From: Rhodanobacteraceae bacterium
Lineage (GTDB): Bacteria > Pseudomonadota > Gammaproteobacteria > Xanthomonadales > Rhodanobacteraceae
Direction: 5' to 3'
DNA length: 64,000 nt
NCBI GenBank assembly: GCA_004299555.1
Contig: SCQU01000011.1
Coordinates: 41,961-105,960, forward strand
The notes under the pieces were generated by a model. The model worked only from the letters and a program-made list of their open reading frames with translations. It made no database searches and was not told where the DNA came from. Positions 37,490 to 46,728 of this stretch are shown piece after piece. A program made the position numbers and the translations under genes. Each line of letters begins with the position of its first letter. The stretch's first letter is position 1.

Positions 37490-38821
37490 ATGGCGCCACT
37501 CCAACTGGTCGAGGTGCTGGAACGTGCGCTACGCGACCGCGCACCTTCTGCCTTGTGCGTGGCTTTCAGCGGCGGCCCGGACTCGACCGCGCTGCTGCAC
37601 GCGTTGGCGCACCTGCCCGGCGCGCGCGCGCGCGGGCTGCGTGCGCTGCACGTCGATCACGGCTTGCACGCCGACAGTGCGGACTGGGTTCGCCACTGCG
37701 CGGCATTTTGCCGCGTACTCGATCTGCCACTGACCGTCATCAAGGTTGAGGTCGATGACACGCGCCGCGAAGGGATCGAGGCCGCCGCCCGGCGTGCGCG
37801 CTATGCGGCGTTCGCCGCAAACCTCGGCGCGGGCGAGTGGCTGGCGCTGGCCCACCACCGCGATGACCAGGTCGAGACCGTCCTGCTGAAGCTTCTGCGC
37901 GGCGCGGGGCCGGAAGGCCTGGGCGGGATGCGCGCGTTGCGCCCGTTTGCACAGGGCTCGCTGTGGCGCCCCCTACTCGAAACACCTCGCATAATGCTTG
38001 CCAACTATTTGATTGGACACGGTTTGGTCAGCATTGATGATCCGGCCAATGCAGACGCGCGCTACCTGAGGAACCAATTGCGCCATGCGGTTTTGCCCCA
38101 CCTCCGCGCGCAGTGGCCGTACGCCGACGCCGCCATTTTGCACGCGGCCCGATTGTGCCGGGCCGCAGCCGATTACCTCAACGACGCCGCAACCGCCGCG
38201 CTCGCAACCCTGCGGCGCGACGCCGGCAGTCTCGACGTCCATGGCTGGCTGGCACTGCCGGACGCACTGCGCGCACCGGTCCTGAATACGTGGCTCAACA
38301 CGCGCGGTTTCAATGCGCCACCGGACCGCGCACGCGCGGAAATCCAGAAACAGGCAACCCATGCCGCCCCGGACAAAAACCCCCTTGTCCGTTGGTCCGA
38401 TACCGAGGTCCATCTTTGGAATGGCGGCCTGCACGCAATGCGTGCGCTGCCGGCACCGCCGCCAATGTGGCAAACCGCGTGGAACGGCAGGCGCGTGGAG
38501 CTCCCGAGCGGCTGCGGCGCGCTGACGTTGGCTGCACCGGCCGGCGGCCCCGCGCCACGCGTACCCTTTGATCCACCGTTGACGGTACGCCTGCGCCGCG
38601 GCGGCGAGCGCCTGCGTCCTGCCGGACAGGCACACACGCGCGCGGTCGGCGACCTGTTCCGCGCGGCGCGCGTAGCCCCGTGGCTGCGGCCACGCTGCCC
38701 GTTGATCTACCACGGCGATGAGCTCATCGCCGTGGCCGACCTGTGGCAGAGCGAGCGCGGACAGGCGCTGTTTGCGGCGTGGGATGCGCAGCCGTACTGG
38801 CACCGGCCCGGCGCGCAATAG
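37490..38821 (+). CDS. tilS: tRNA(Ile)-lysidine synthase
   Basis: A 443-residue PP-loop ATPase. The ATP-binding motif FSGGPDSTALLH is at residues 26-37, then LHVDHGLHADSADW and LALAHHRDDQVETVLLKLLRG. The central NTD end has NADARYLRNQLRHAVLPHL, and the C-terminal TilS substrate-binding domain has RLRRGGERLRPAG. It converts C34 of tRNA-Ile(CAU) to lysidine so that AUA is read correctly. Start chosen at ATG 37490; an in-frame GTG at 37463 is less likely. It is the end of the long plus-strand run and converges with the M28 peptidase. Confidence 0.96.
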   Translation: MAPLQLVEVLERALRDRAPSALCVAFSGGPDSTALLHALAHLPGARARGLRALHVDHGLHADSADWVRHCAAFCRVLDLPLTVIKVEVDDTRREGIEAAARRARYAAFAANLGAGEWLALAHHRDDQVETVLLKLLRGAGPEGLGGMRALRPFAQGSLWRPLLETPRIMLANYLIGHGLVSIDDPANADARYLRNQLRHAVLPHLRAQWPYADAAILHAARLCRAAADYLNDAATAALATLRRDAGSLDVHGWLALPDALRAPVLNTWLNTRGFNAPPDRARAEIQKQATHAAPDKNPLVRWSDTEVHLWNGGLHAMRALPAPPPMWQTAWNGRRVELPSGCGALTLAAPAGGPAPRVPFDPPLTVRLRRGGERLRPAGQAHTRAVGDLFRAARVAPWLRPRCPLIYHGDELIAVADLWQSERGQALFAAWDAQPYWHRPGAQ

Positions 38822-38824
38822 CGT

Positions 38825-38853
38825 GGTGCGCGGGACGCGCTACCCCGCGCACC
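38825..38853. terminator. Bidirectional hairpin between convergent tilS and M28 peptidase genes
   Basis: A perfect 10-base inverted repeat, GGTGCGCGGG (38825-38834) and CCCGCGCACC (38844-38853), with a nine-base loop, in the 41-base gap between two convergent stops. There are no T-runs, but position and symmetry fit a shared terminator. Confidence 0.5.
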
Positions 38854-38862
38854 GCCACCCAT

Positions 38863-41181
38863 CTACTGCTTCAGCAACGCCGTCAGTTGATCGAGTTGTG
38901 CGCGGTAGTTGTCCAGCACCTTTGCCGTCACACCCGCGTACTGGTCAGCGCGGCTCCAGTCGCGCGCATCCAGCGCTTCGTGGATGGCCGGCAAGGTCTT
39001 GGGGGCATAGCCCGTCAGTTCGCCCGGCGCCTGGATCATGTTTTTGTACCACGGGCGGCCCGGCAGGCCCTGCGCGTCCAGCAACCGCTGCTCCAACGTG
39101 CCCATCAACTGGTTGATCCTGGCCAGCTGCGGAGGTGGAATGTTGAGGCCAGCCTTGGCGCGCGCGCCATAGGCTGCCGCATACGCCTGCGCACTTGCCT
39201 TCAGCTTCCCGGCCGCAGTGTCGAGCGCTGCCAGATCGACCTTGGGCACATTCGACAGCCGTTCGGGCGGTGCCACCGGGTGCAGCGGGTCAGCCGCAAG
39301 CTTGTACGCCCCGGCATCCAGCAGTTTGTGCTGGGCGTTGGCGGCTTCGCGCTCGGTCTTGACCTCGCGGTGCATCTGCTGCACATAGCGGTCGAGCGTG
39401 CTGCTGAAATCGCCAAACCGCATCGGCAGGACTTCGGCGTCGGCCGTGCGCATCACGATGTGGCCCGCGACCTCGGCCAATGCCACTTCGTAATGGAAAC
39501 CCGGATCGCCGAAGCGGTCGAAATGTTCGAAGTCATCGTAACGGGAGTGGTACACACCACCCTGGTTGGCTTCACCCCCGAAGCCAAGATTCAGCGTCGC
39601 GATGCCGAGGTGTTCAAGGAACGCGCTGTAATCGGAACCCGATCCCAACGGTGCCATCGGAATGTCACCGTCGGCACCCGCCAGCTTGGCGGTTTCCTTC
39701 AACAGCGGTTTGGCATTCTTGCGTGCCGCACGCACATCGATGGATGCGCGCTGGCGCGCCTGTACGCTGGCCCCGGTTTCAGGGTCGGTCACGCCCGCAG
39801 CCACCTGATTGACCATGTGTTGCAGCGAATGGCTGCCGCCCGCAAACAAGATGCCGCGACCGTTGGTGTCGGAATTGACGTACAGCACCGCGTGCTGCTG
39901 CAGTTCCTTCGCGTGGGTTTCGGCCCACTCGGTGGAACCCAGGAGTCCGGGCTCCTCGCCGTCCCAGCTGGCGTAGACGATCGTGCGCTTTGGCCGCCAA
40001 CCCTGCTTGTACAGCGTCCCCATCGCCTTGGCTTCGCCCAACAGCGCCACCGTCCCGGCGAGTGGATCGAATGCGCCAAACACCCAGCCGTCGTGATGGT
40101 TGCCGCGAATCACCCACTGGCCGGCGTCGGTGCTGCCGGGCAGCTTTGCAATCACGTCGTAAATCGTCTTCAGGCCCCAGTTGGACTTCACCAGCATGTG
40201 AACCCTTGCCGGGCCCGCACCAACGTGATACGTGAAGGGCAGCGCACCGCGCCAGTTCTCGGGCGCCACCGGGCCGCCCATCGCCTTCAGGAGCGGCGTC
40301 GCATCGGCGTAGGACATCGGCAACACCGGAATCTTCAGCAGCGTCTTCGCAGCCTTCAACGCCAGGTGCCTGGCGCCCGGCACCGAGCCGTAACCCGGGG
40401 TTGTCGGGTCGCCTGGATACAACTGCATCTTCTCAACCGAGCCGCGCTGCACGCCTTCGGCCGGCCGGGTCGGGCCGACCGGGAAGCTGTCTCCCGTGAA
40501 GTAGCCATCATCGCGCGGATCGGAGTAGATCAAGCAGCCGATTGCACCGTGCTCGTAGGCGAGCTCGGGTTTGAGGCCGCGCCAGCCGCCGCCGTAACGC
40601 ACGATCACGATCTTGCCCTTGACGCTGACGCCAAGCCGCGCAAGTTCCTTGTAGTCGTCGGGCATGCCGTAATTGACATACACCAGCTGGCCGGTCACGT
40701 CACCGTCCGCACCGTAGACGTTGTAGGGCGGCAGCGCACCGGGCAGCGCGGAAGTCGGATCGCCCTTGATCGGCGGCTCGTGCAAAGCCGCCTTGAACAC
40801 CGTCGGCGCCACCAACTCGACCAGCTCCTGCTTTGGCGTTGGATACAGCACATCGAACTTTTCAATGTGCGCATCCCAGCCCCACTGCTTGAATTGCGCC
40901 AGCAGGAAGTCGGCGTTTGCCTTGTCGTGCGGCGAGCCAACCTGGTTGGGTTCCACTGACAGTTGCTCGAGCCAGCCCCGCATCTCCGGCGCACTCAGGA
41001 GCGCGTTGAAACGTTTTTCGAGGGTCTGCTGCTGCGCAACGCCTTGCGCCGTAAATCCAAGCATGCCGGTCGCCGTGGGCGATGCCGGCGCGGGGCCGGC
41101 CGGTGTCGCCGCCCCGGCCACGCATGCCAGCGACAGGCATGCCAGCGCCACCCCAAGTTTCCGCAGTTGTATCCGCTTCAT
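38863..41181 (-). CDS. Secreted M28-family metallopeptidase (glutamate carboxypeptidase II/PSMA-like)
   Basis: A 772-residue exported protein. The signal peptide MKRIQLRKLGVALACLSLACVAGA is followed by a PA domain (GKIVIVRYGGGWRGLKPELA, GAIGCLIYSDPRDDGYF), the M28 catalytic domain and a C-terminal transferrin-receptor-like dimerisation domain. Zinc and catalytic residues are visible: NHHDGWVFGAFDPLAG (His, bridging Asp), SWDGEEPGLLGS (catalytic Glu, Glu ligand), VNSDTNG (Asp) and GVYHSRYDDF (His). It should cleave C-terminal residues from small acidic peptides in the periplasm or outside. Start at 41181 has GAGGGG upstream. Such peptidases are common in Xanthomonadales. Confidence 0.92.
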   Translation of the reverse strand: MKRIQLRKLGVALACLSLACVAGAATPAGPAPASPTATGMLGFTAQGVAQQQTLEKRFNALLSAPEMRGWLEQLSVEPNQVGSPHDKANADFLLAQFKQWGWDAHIEKFDVLYPTPKQELVELVAPTVFKAALHEPPIKGDPTSALPGALPPYNVYGADGDVTGQLVYVNYGMPDDYKELARLGVSVKGKIVIVRYGGGWRGLKPELAYEHGAIGCLIYSDPRDDGYFTGDSFPVGPTRPAEGVQRGSVEKMQLYPGDPTTPGYGSVPGARHLALKAAKTLLKIPVLPMSYADATPLLKAMGGPVAPENWRGALPFTYHVGAGPARVHMLVKSNWGLKTIYDVIAKLPGSTDAGQWVIRGNHHDGWVFGAFDPLAGTVALLGEAKAMGTLYKQGWRPKRTIVYASWDGEEPGLLGSTEWAETHAKELQQHAVLYVNSDTNGRGILFAGGSHSLQHMVNQVAAGVTDPETGASVQARQRASIDVRAARKNAKPLLKETAKLAGADGDIPMAPLGSGSDYSAFLEHLGIATLNLGFGGEANQGGVYHSRYDDFEHFDRFGDPGFHYEVALAEVAGHIVMRTADAEVLPMRFGDFSSTLDRYVQQMHREVKTEREAANAQHKLLDAGAYKLAADPLHPVAPPERLSNVPKVDLAALDTAAGKLKASAQAYAAAYGARAKAGLNIPPPQLARINQLMGTLEQRLLDAQGLPGRPWYKNMIQAPGELTGYAPKTLPAIHEALDARDWSRADQYAGVTAKVLDNYRAQLDQLTALLKQ

Positions 41182-41298
41182 CGGCCATCCCCTCTCGTGA
41201 AATGCGAAACCCAGCCGCGCGCGCCTCGCGCGCCACTTGCGCCACCCAACCCCTGCCCTTTTACGCTGGTAGCCCCACATTTGCATGGGACAATCGTC

Positions 41299-41784
41299 AT
41301 GGTCATCCACCCGGGACCGGCCGCCAGCGGCATACCCGTGCGTTGCACGATGGTGTCGGTGCTGGCGCTGCGCGGCAGTGGAGCCGGTGCGCAGGTTCTG
41401 CTGCTGCGGCGTGCCGGCCCCTACCTGCAGGGCGCCTGGAGTTACGTCGCCGGACACGTCGAGGATGGCGAAACCGGCGCCCAGGCTGCGTTGCGCGAAC
41501 TTGGCGAAGAAACGGGGCTGGTACCCACGGCTTTTTACGCGACCAGCTTCTGCGAACAGGTTTACTTCACCGCCGCCATCGAGATCGTGCCAGCCTTCGT
41601 GGCACGCATCGCGGCCGGCGCCGAGCCGCATCTCAACCCGGAACATTCCGCGTATCAGTGGCTGACCGTGGACGCGGCTGCCAACGCGGTGCCATTTGGC
41701 AGCCAGCGTGACCTCATCGCGCATGTACGCCGCGAGTTCATCGAGCGCACGCCAGCGGCCGTGTTGCGCATCGATGGCGCCTAG
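41299..41784 (+). CDS. Nudix hydrolase
   Basis: A 161-residue Nudix protein. The Nudix box GX5EX7REUXEEXGU is matched perfectly by G-HVEDG-E-TGAQAAL-REL-GEE-TGL at about residues 52-74. The opening PVRCTMVSVLAL and a late PEHSAYQWLTVDAA give the rest of the fold. It resembles dihydroneopterin-triphosphate or general NUDIX pyrophosphatases, but the substrate cannot be assigned. It is divergent from the M28 peptidase gene, 117 bases away. Confidence 0.87.
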   Translation: MVIHPGPAASGIPVRCTMVSVLALRGSGAGAQVLLLRRAGPYLQGAWSYVAGHVEDGETGAQAALRELGEETGLVPTAFYATSFCEQVYFTAAIEIVPAFVARIAAGAEPHLNPEHSAYQWLTVDAAANAVPFGSQRDLIAHVRREFIERTPAAVLRIDGA

Positions 41785-41804
41785 GTCGCGCAAGCACGGC
41801 AAAA

Positions 41805-41841
41805 CTTGGCCACCCGGTTGGCACTTGTTATCGTGGCCAAG
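41805..41841. repeat. Inverted repeat upstream of the K+ channel gene
   Basis: CTTGGCCAC (41805-41813) and GTGGCCAAG (41833-41841) form a perfect 9-base inverted repeat with a 19-base loop, 38 bases before the channel start. It could be an operator or a weak terminator for the Nudix gene; no U-run follows. Confidence 0.35.
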
Positions 41842-41879
41842 GCAAGTCCCGCCATCACAAGCGATCATTCCACCCACCC

Positions 41880-43106
41880 ATGCTGCCCAGCCCATCCCAA
41901 CGCGTACGCAACCGGCTCCAGCAGCTGCACCAGCGCATTGGCGCACGCCACTGGTTTCCGCACGTTCCCCTGGCGCTGCTGCTGGGATTCGGCGGATTCT
42001 GGTTGCTGCAGACCGACCTGGGCCGCCAGTGGCGGCACATCCTCGACCTGCTGCTGAACGGCGGCCGGGGCCTGCACCCATCGCTGCTGCCGCCCCTGCT
42101 GCTGGGGCTGGGCATGCTGATCATGGCCCTGGGCCTGCTGTTCCGCTCACGGCTGGCCTGGATCATGGCGCTGCTGCTGGCGGCCACGGCCGCCCTCAGC
42201 ATGGCCTTCGGCGCGCACAGCCACACGCACCTGCTGCTTGGCTACTTCATCCTGATGCTGGCGCTGCTGATCTTCGCGTGGCGCCAGTTCGACCGCACCA
42301 GCATCACCGCAAGCACGCTGTTCGCGCTGACCTCGGTGGCGATGCTGCTGGTGTATGCAACGTTCGGCACGTTTTACCTTGGCGCCGACTACAAGCCCGC
42401 GGTGACCGACCTCGTCACCGCGCTGTACTTCGCGCTGGTTACCATGAGCACGGTCGGTTACGGTGACATCACGCCGCAGACATCCGAGGCCAAGCTCTTC
42501 ACGGTGTCGATCATCGTCCTTGGCGTGGCGGTATTCGCCACCTCACTGACCGCGGTCATCGCACCGCTGCTCAATCGCAGTCTGCAACGCATCGTCAACC
42601 GCAAGGGCTCGCGCATGATCCGCAAAGACCATTTCATCGTGATCGGCAGCACACCACTCGCCCTCAATACCTGGCGCGAACTTGCACGGCGCGGGCACCC
42701 CGTCACGCTGCTGATGCGGCAGGAACCCGAGACTCCGCTGCCCGATGGCGTCGACAAGGTCATCGGCGAGCCCAGCGACGGCGACGTGTTGCGCAAGGCG
42801 GGCGCCGACAAGGCGCAATCCGTGCTGGCCATGCTCGACGACGATTCGGAAAACGCCTTCGTGGTGCTGGCCGTACGCGAACTTGCCGGCAAGGCGCGTA
42901 CCGTCGCCGCGGTGAACGACGCGCGCCACCTGGCCCGCGTCAAACTTGTGCAGCCGGACGTCATCATCGCGCCACAGATCCTCGGCGGCGAGCTGGCGGC
43001 AATGCTGCTGACGGGCGAACAGGTCACCGCGGACTTCATCCTGCAACGCGTGTTTCAGCAATCCGGCGCACCCCCCGCCGCGGCCGCGGCCAAACCCGCG
43101 GGCTGA
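41880..43106 (+). CDS. Kch-like voltage-gated potassium channel with RCK/TrkA-N domain
   Basis: A 408-residue channel subunit with about six membrane helices in residues 27-225. The pore loop TMSTVGYGDITPQ carries the canonical TVGYGD selectivity filter. A cytosolic TrkA-N/RCK Rossmann domain follows (KDHFIVIGSTPLALNTWREL, AGADKAQSVLAMLDDDSENAF). The GxGxxG nucleotide loop is altered (IGSTPLA), as in E. coli Kch-type proteins. It is predicted to pass K+ at the inner membrane. A MscS-type channel follows 40 bases downstream. Confidence 0.9.
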   Translation: MLPSPSQRVRNRLQQLHQRIGARHWFPHVPLALLLGFGGFWLLQTDLGRQWRHILDLLLNGGRGLHPSLLPPLLLGLGMLIMALGLLFRSRLAWIMALLLAATAALSMAFGAHSHTHLLLGYFILMLALLIFAWRQFDRTSITASTLFALTSVAMLLVYATFGTFYLGADYKPAVTDLVTALYFALVTMSTVGYGDITPQTSEAKLFTVSIIVLGVAVFATSLTAVIAPLLNRSLQRIVNRKGSRMIRKDHFIVIGSTPLALNTWRELARRGHPVTLLMRQEPETPLPDGVDKVIGEPSDGDVLRKAGADKAQSVLAMLDDDSENAFVVLAVRELAGKARTVAAVNDARHLARVKLVQPDVIIAPQILGGELAAMLLTGEQVTADFILQRVFQQSGAPPAAAAAKPAG

Positions 43107-43146
43107 CGCCCCAAGACACCGCCCCGCCCAGTAGAGGACCCCCCGC

Positions 43147-44241
43147 TTGTTGCACGACTGGCTGCTCCACGGTTCCTGGCTCGGCAACCCCGCCGTTGCG
43201 TGGGTCAGCGCGGGCATCGGCGCGTTGCTTGGTTATGTGCTCGCCCACACCCTTGCATGGTTCCTGAAGTCGCGCATCACCCGGCTCGCCGAGCGCACGC
43301 AGCGCCCGGGGCTGTTTGTCGCGGCCAAGGTCCTCGCCGCCACCCGCGGGTGGCTGCTCGCGCTCATCGCAATCGTGGTGGCGCTGGACTTCCTGCGTTT
43401 TCGCAACCCGACTTCGCACTGGCTGGAGCAACTGATCTTCCTGCTGGTCGGGATCCAGCTGGCATTCTGGGCCGGCGCCTTCGTGGTCGGCTGGATCAAC
43501 CGTTCCGCGACGCGCGCCGACCACAAGCCCGCCAACCCGGTCATGCTCGGCGTGCTCACCTGGCTCATCCAGTTTGCGATCTGGATAACGCTGCTGCTGG
43601 CGCTCCTCGCCAATGGCGGCGTCAAGATCACGGCGTTCGTTGCCAGCCTTGGCGTTGGCGGCGTGGCAGTCGCGCTGGCGCTGCAAAACGTGCTGACGGA
43701 TCTATTTTCCTCCATCGCGATTGGCCTGGACAAGCCCTTTGAAGTCGGCGAGTTCATCGCCTTCGGCGACGAATCGGGGACCGTCAGCAAGGTCGGGATC
43801 AAATCGACCCGCATCCAGTCACTGTCAGGCGAAGAGCTTGCGGTCTCCAACTCGGTGCTGCTGAAAAACCTGATCCACAACTACTCACGCCGGCAGGAAC
43901 GCCGCGTCGTGTTCAATTTCAGGCTGCCCTTCGACACGCCGCGCGCCAAGATCCCCGAGGCCATCGCACGGGTCAGGGGTTACATCGAGCGTGAAAAGCT
44001 GACGCGCTTTGAGCGCGGCTACCTCTCCGGATTCGGCGACTACGCGCTGGAATTTGAATTCGTCTACTACGTCCTCGAGCCCGGCTACGACACATTCGTG
44101 GCAATCCAGCAGCGCATCAACCTGGCGATACTGGGTGCATTCGACGAGCTCGGGATCGCGCTGGCCGTACCGGCGCGCCAGCTGCAACCGGCTGCCGCAA
44201 CCGGCAGCCCCGGCGTACACGTGTCGCGCGCCGTGGAATAA
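43147..44241 (+). CDS. MscS-family mechanosensitive channel
   Basis: A 364-residue MscS-family protein. There are four hydrophobic segments (about residues 18-36, 65-85, 95-120, 135-155), then the pore helix region ITAFVASLGVGGVAVALALQNVLTDLFSS, with the Ala/Gly-packed TM3 of MscS, then the beta domain (FEVGEFIAFGDESGTVSKVGIKSTRI) and an alpha-beta C-terminal domain. It would release solutes on hypo-osmotic shock. The start is a TTG at 43147, supported by AGAGGA at 43133-43138 eight bases upstream; the next codon is also TTG. It pairs with the preceding K+ channel. Confidence 0.9.
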   Translation: MLHDWLLHGSWLGNPAVAWVSAGIGALLGYVLAHTLAWFLKSRITRLAERTQRPGLFVAAKVLAATRGWLLALIAIVVALDFLRFRNPTSHWLEQLIFLLVGIQLAFWAGAFVVGWINRSATRADHKPANPVMLGVLTWLIQFAIWITLLLALLANGGVKITAFVASLGVGGVAVALALQNVLTDLFSSIAIGLDKPFEVGEFIAFGDESGTVSKVGIKSTRIQSLSGEELAVSNSVLLKNLIHNYSRRQERRVVFNFRLPFDTPRAKIPEAIARVRGYIEREKLTRFERGYLSGFGDYALEFEFVYYVLEPGYDTFVAIQQRINLAILGAFDELGIALAVPARQLQPAAATGSPGVHVSRAVE

Positions 44242-44363
44242 GCGCCGGCCTGAACAGCCGCGGCCGCTGCCGTGACCGTTTGTACACACCCGATGTCGAT
44301 AATCACCCGCATGCCGGGTGCGTTCACTCGAACCCGCCCGCGGCACGAATCGTGGAGGTCGGC

Positions 44364-44978
44364 ATGAACAAACCCGCGAACGCAGCAGCCTTGGGCTACG
44401 GGGTGTTTGCACTGATCCTGTGGCTGACCAGCATGGCACCTGCGGGCTGGTTTGATCCGCCTTCCGGCAACCTGCGGATGCTGCTGCTGGTGGCCGGACT
44501 GGGCGGCTGCGTCCTCGCCATCGCCGGCATCATGCAGTGGATCCGCGGACACGCACTGGACGCGCTGCTGTTTCTGGCGTTCGCAGGCTACTGGTGGATC
44601 CACGCGCTGGCGCCGCACCCGCTCACGGTCGGTGCCGCGGCGCCCGCCTCCAGCGGATTCCTCGGCTGGTATTACGCCGCGTGGGCGCTGCTGGGGCTGT
44701 GCGCCTGCATGGCCGCGTGGCGCCGCGACAGTGCCCGGACCTTGTTCAGCCTGGGCCTGTGGCTGTCGCTGTTTGCTTACGCCCTCGCGCACTGGCTGCG
44801 TTTCGACGCCCTGCTGGTGCTGGGCGGGTACCTGGGCCTGGTGACCGCCGTCGTGGCCATTTACATCGCCGCCGCGACGCTCATCAACGAGGTCCACGCG
44901 AACGCCGTGTTGCCGCTGGGCGAGGCCGACCGCAACGGCCAGCCGGCGGCATCCGGCACCACGCCACCGCAACGCTAG
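44364..44978 (+). CDS. Acetate uptake transporter family protein (GPR1/FUN34/SatP)
   Basis: A 204-residue protein with six hydrophobic helices. The N-terminus NKPANAAALGYGVFALILWLTSM and the C-terminal end VAIYIAAATLINEVH...VLPLGEADRN match the SatP/YaaH family pattern, in which the last helix is followed by a conserved LPxG ending. Family members import acetate or succinate with protons. The start at 44364 is supported by GGAGGTC at 44354-44360; the ORF can open earlier at 44280. It precedes phaR, so an acetate-to-PHA link is possible. The substrate is not proven. Confidence 0.72.
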   Translation: MNKPANAAALGYGVFALILWLTSMAPAGWFDPPSGNLRMLLLVAGLGGCVLAIAGIMQWIRGHALDALLFLAFAGYWWIHALAPHPLTVGAAAPASSGFLGWYYAAWALLGLCACMAAWRRDSARTLFSLGLWLSLFAYALAHWLRFDALLVLGGYLGLVTAVVAIYIAAATLINEVHANAVLPLGEADRNGQPAASGTTPPQR

Positions 44979-45043
44979 CGATCACCGCGCCTTGGCGGAC
45001 ACCGCTGCTGGTGCGGCGCCGCATCGCGTGCTACTTTTGCGGC

Positions 45044-45538
45044 ATGGCATCACCGCGCATCATCAAGAAATACCCCAATCGCCGCCTCTACGACACCCGC
45101 GTTTCCAGCTACATCACGCTGGAGGAAGTGCGGCAGCTCGTCCTGACCAGCGAAGTGTTCGAGGTGCGCGACGCCAAGACCAACGAAGACCTCACCCGCG
45201 CGGTGCTGCTGCAGATCATCGCCGAACACGAACAGCACGGACAGCCAATTTTTTCGACCGCGCTGCTGTCGCAAATCATCCGTTTTTACGGCGACGCCAT
45301 GCAGGGCCTCGTCGGCGGCTACCTGGAAAACAGCCTGCGGGTTTTCCTGGAACAGCAGCACAAGTTCCGCGACCAGTTGAACAACCTTTTGGGACAGACC
45401 CCTTGGTCGCTGCTGAACGACATGACCGAGCGCAACATCGACCTCTGGCAATCGCTGCAGACCCCCGCCACCGGCACGGAGAAGCCCGCACCGGCCGCCA
45501 AACCCGAACCGGAAAAGCCGTCGCGCAAACGGCGTTGA
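45044..45538 (+). CDS. phaR: Polyhydroxyalkanoate synthesis regulator PhaR
   Basis: A 164-residue PhaR. The DNA-binding domain begins RIIKKYPNRRLYDTRVSSYITLEEVRQLV, the family signature, followed by VFEVRDAKTNEDLTRAVLLQII and the second conserved region (PIFSTALLSQIIRFYGDAMQG). The tail is Lys/Pro/Glu-rich. PhaR represses phasin and PHA genes and binds PHA granules. Start at ATG 45044. An SDR that looks like an acetoacetyl-CoA reductase follows 148 bases downstream; phaA and phaC are not in the window. Confidence 0.95.
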   Translation: MASPRIIKKYPNRRLYDTRVSSYITLEEVRQLVLTSEVFEVRDAKTNEDLTRAVLLQIIAEHEQHGQPIFSTALLSQIIRFYGDAMQGLVGGYLENSLRVFLEQQHKFRDQLNNLLGQTPWSLLNDMTERNIDLWQSLQTPATGTEKPAPAAKPEPEKPSRKRR

Positions 45539-45686
45539 CACCCCGCCACGGCCTGCGTACCATCGACCGGATGCTGCAGCGCAACACATGCGGCTGCGCC
45601 GCATAAGCCGTTTCAAAAGTGCAGCCCAGGATGGCCGCGTGAGCGATCTTCGCGATCCTGGACGATCCCACCAGAGAGAGATTTCC

Positions 45687-46433
45687 ATGACCAAACGTGT
45701 AGCCGTCATCACCGGCGGCATCGGCGGGCTGGGTACCGCCATCTGCAAGCAATTGGCCAAGGACGGGCGTCAGGTCATTGCCGCCGACCTCGGCAGCCGC
45801 CAGGAGCGGCTGGCTGCGTTCCGCGAAGAGACGCGCGCATTCGACGGCAGCATCGTGTTTGCGCCGGCCGACGTCTCGAAATTCGATGACTGTGCGCACC
45901 TCATCGGGCACATCGCCGACAAGTACGGCAGCGTCGACATCATCGTCAATGCCGCCGGCATCACGCGCGACACCTCGCTCAAGAAGATGAGCGAAGCGCA
46001 GTGGGCCGACCTCATGCACGTCAACCTGGATGGTGTGTTCAACATGTGCCGCAACAGCGTGGCAGGCATGACGGAGCGCGGCTTTGGCCGCATCGTCAAC
46101 ATCTCTTCGGTCAACGGCCAGACCGGCCAGTTCGGCCAGACCAACTACTCGGCGGCGAAGGCCGGGATGCACGGCTTCACCATGGCGCTGGCGCGCGAAG
46201 TTGCGAAAAAGGGCGTCACCGTCAACAGCATCTCGCCCGGCTACTGCAGGACCGAGATGGTGATGAAGGTGCCGGAAGACATCCGCGCGCAGATCGTGGC
46301 GCAGATCCCGGTCGGACGCCTCGGCGAACCGTTCGAAATCGCGCGTACGGTTGGCTTCCTGACCGCCGACGACGCCGGTTTCATCACCGGTGCCAATATC
46401 CCGGTCAACGGCGGTTACTTCATGAGCTTCTAG
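45687..46433 (+). CDS. phbB: Acetoacetyl-CoA reductase (PhaB-like short-chain dehydrogenase)
   Basis: A 248-residue classical SDR: TGGIGGLGTAICKQL (TGxxxGxG cofactor loop), NAAGITRDTSLKKMSEAQW, catalytic Ser in NISSVNGQTGQFGQTNYSAAKAG with Tyr and Lys of YSAAK, SPGYCRTEMV, and GGYFMSF at the C-terminus. QFGQTNYSAAKAG and the ending are characteristic of NADPH-dependent acetoacetyl-CoA reductases, which make (R)-3-hydroxybutyryl-CoA for PHB. The gene before it is phaR. FabG-like activity on ACP substrates is the alternative. Confidence 0.9.
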   Translation: MTKRVAVITGGIGGLGTAICKQLAKDGRQVIAADLGSRQERLAAFREETRAFDGSIVFAPADVSKFDDCAHLIGHIADKYGSVDIIVNAAGITRDTSLKKMSEAQWADLMHVNLDGVFNMCRNSVAGMTERGFGRIVNISSVNGQTGQFGQTNYSAAKAGMHGFTMALAREVAKKGVTVNSISPGYCRTEMVMKVPEDIRAQIVAQIPVGRLGEPFEIARTVGFLTADDAGFITGANIPVNGGYFMSF

Positions 46434-46728
46434 GAACCTGGGCGGCAAGAGGTTTCCGCCGGCCGCGGGCGCACGCGGCAACCGATTTCAGCTTGCCCGT
46501 GCAGCCGGCGGACGGGAGAATGGGTCGAAGGTGATCGGCGGCGCAAGTGCACGTGCCTCGAGACCAGGCAATGAAAGCCCGGCCAGCAGGGCGGGACTTG
46601 TCCGTGCGATGTATCCGCCCGGCACGCGGCCGCCAATCAGGTGCGCTGCCTTCCCCATCGGCGCACGCCGGGTCGCAGCCGTGAACCGATCGGAAGGCCG
46701 CACGGCAGTCGCCCCGGAGACCGCGCCG

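Noticed and set aside
38743..40959. Plus-strand ORF of 738 codons opposite the M28 peptidase
   Set aside because: Low-complexity Arg/His/Gln translation; the antisense peptidase has a complete active site and signal peptide.
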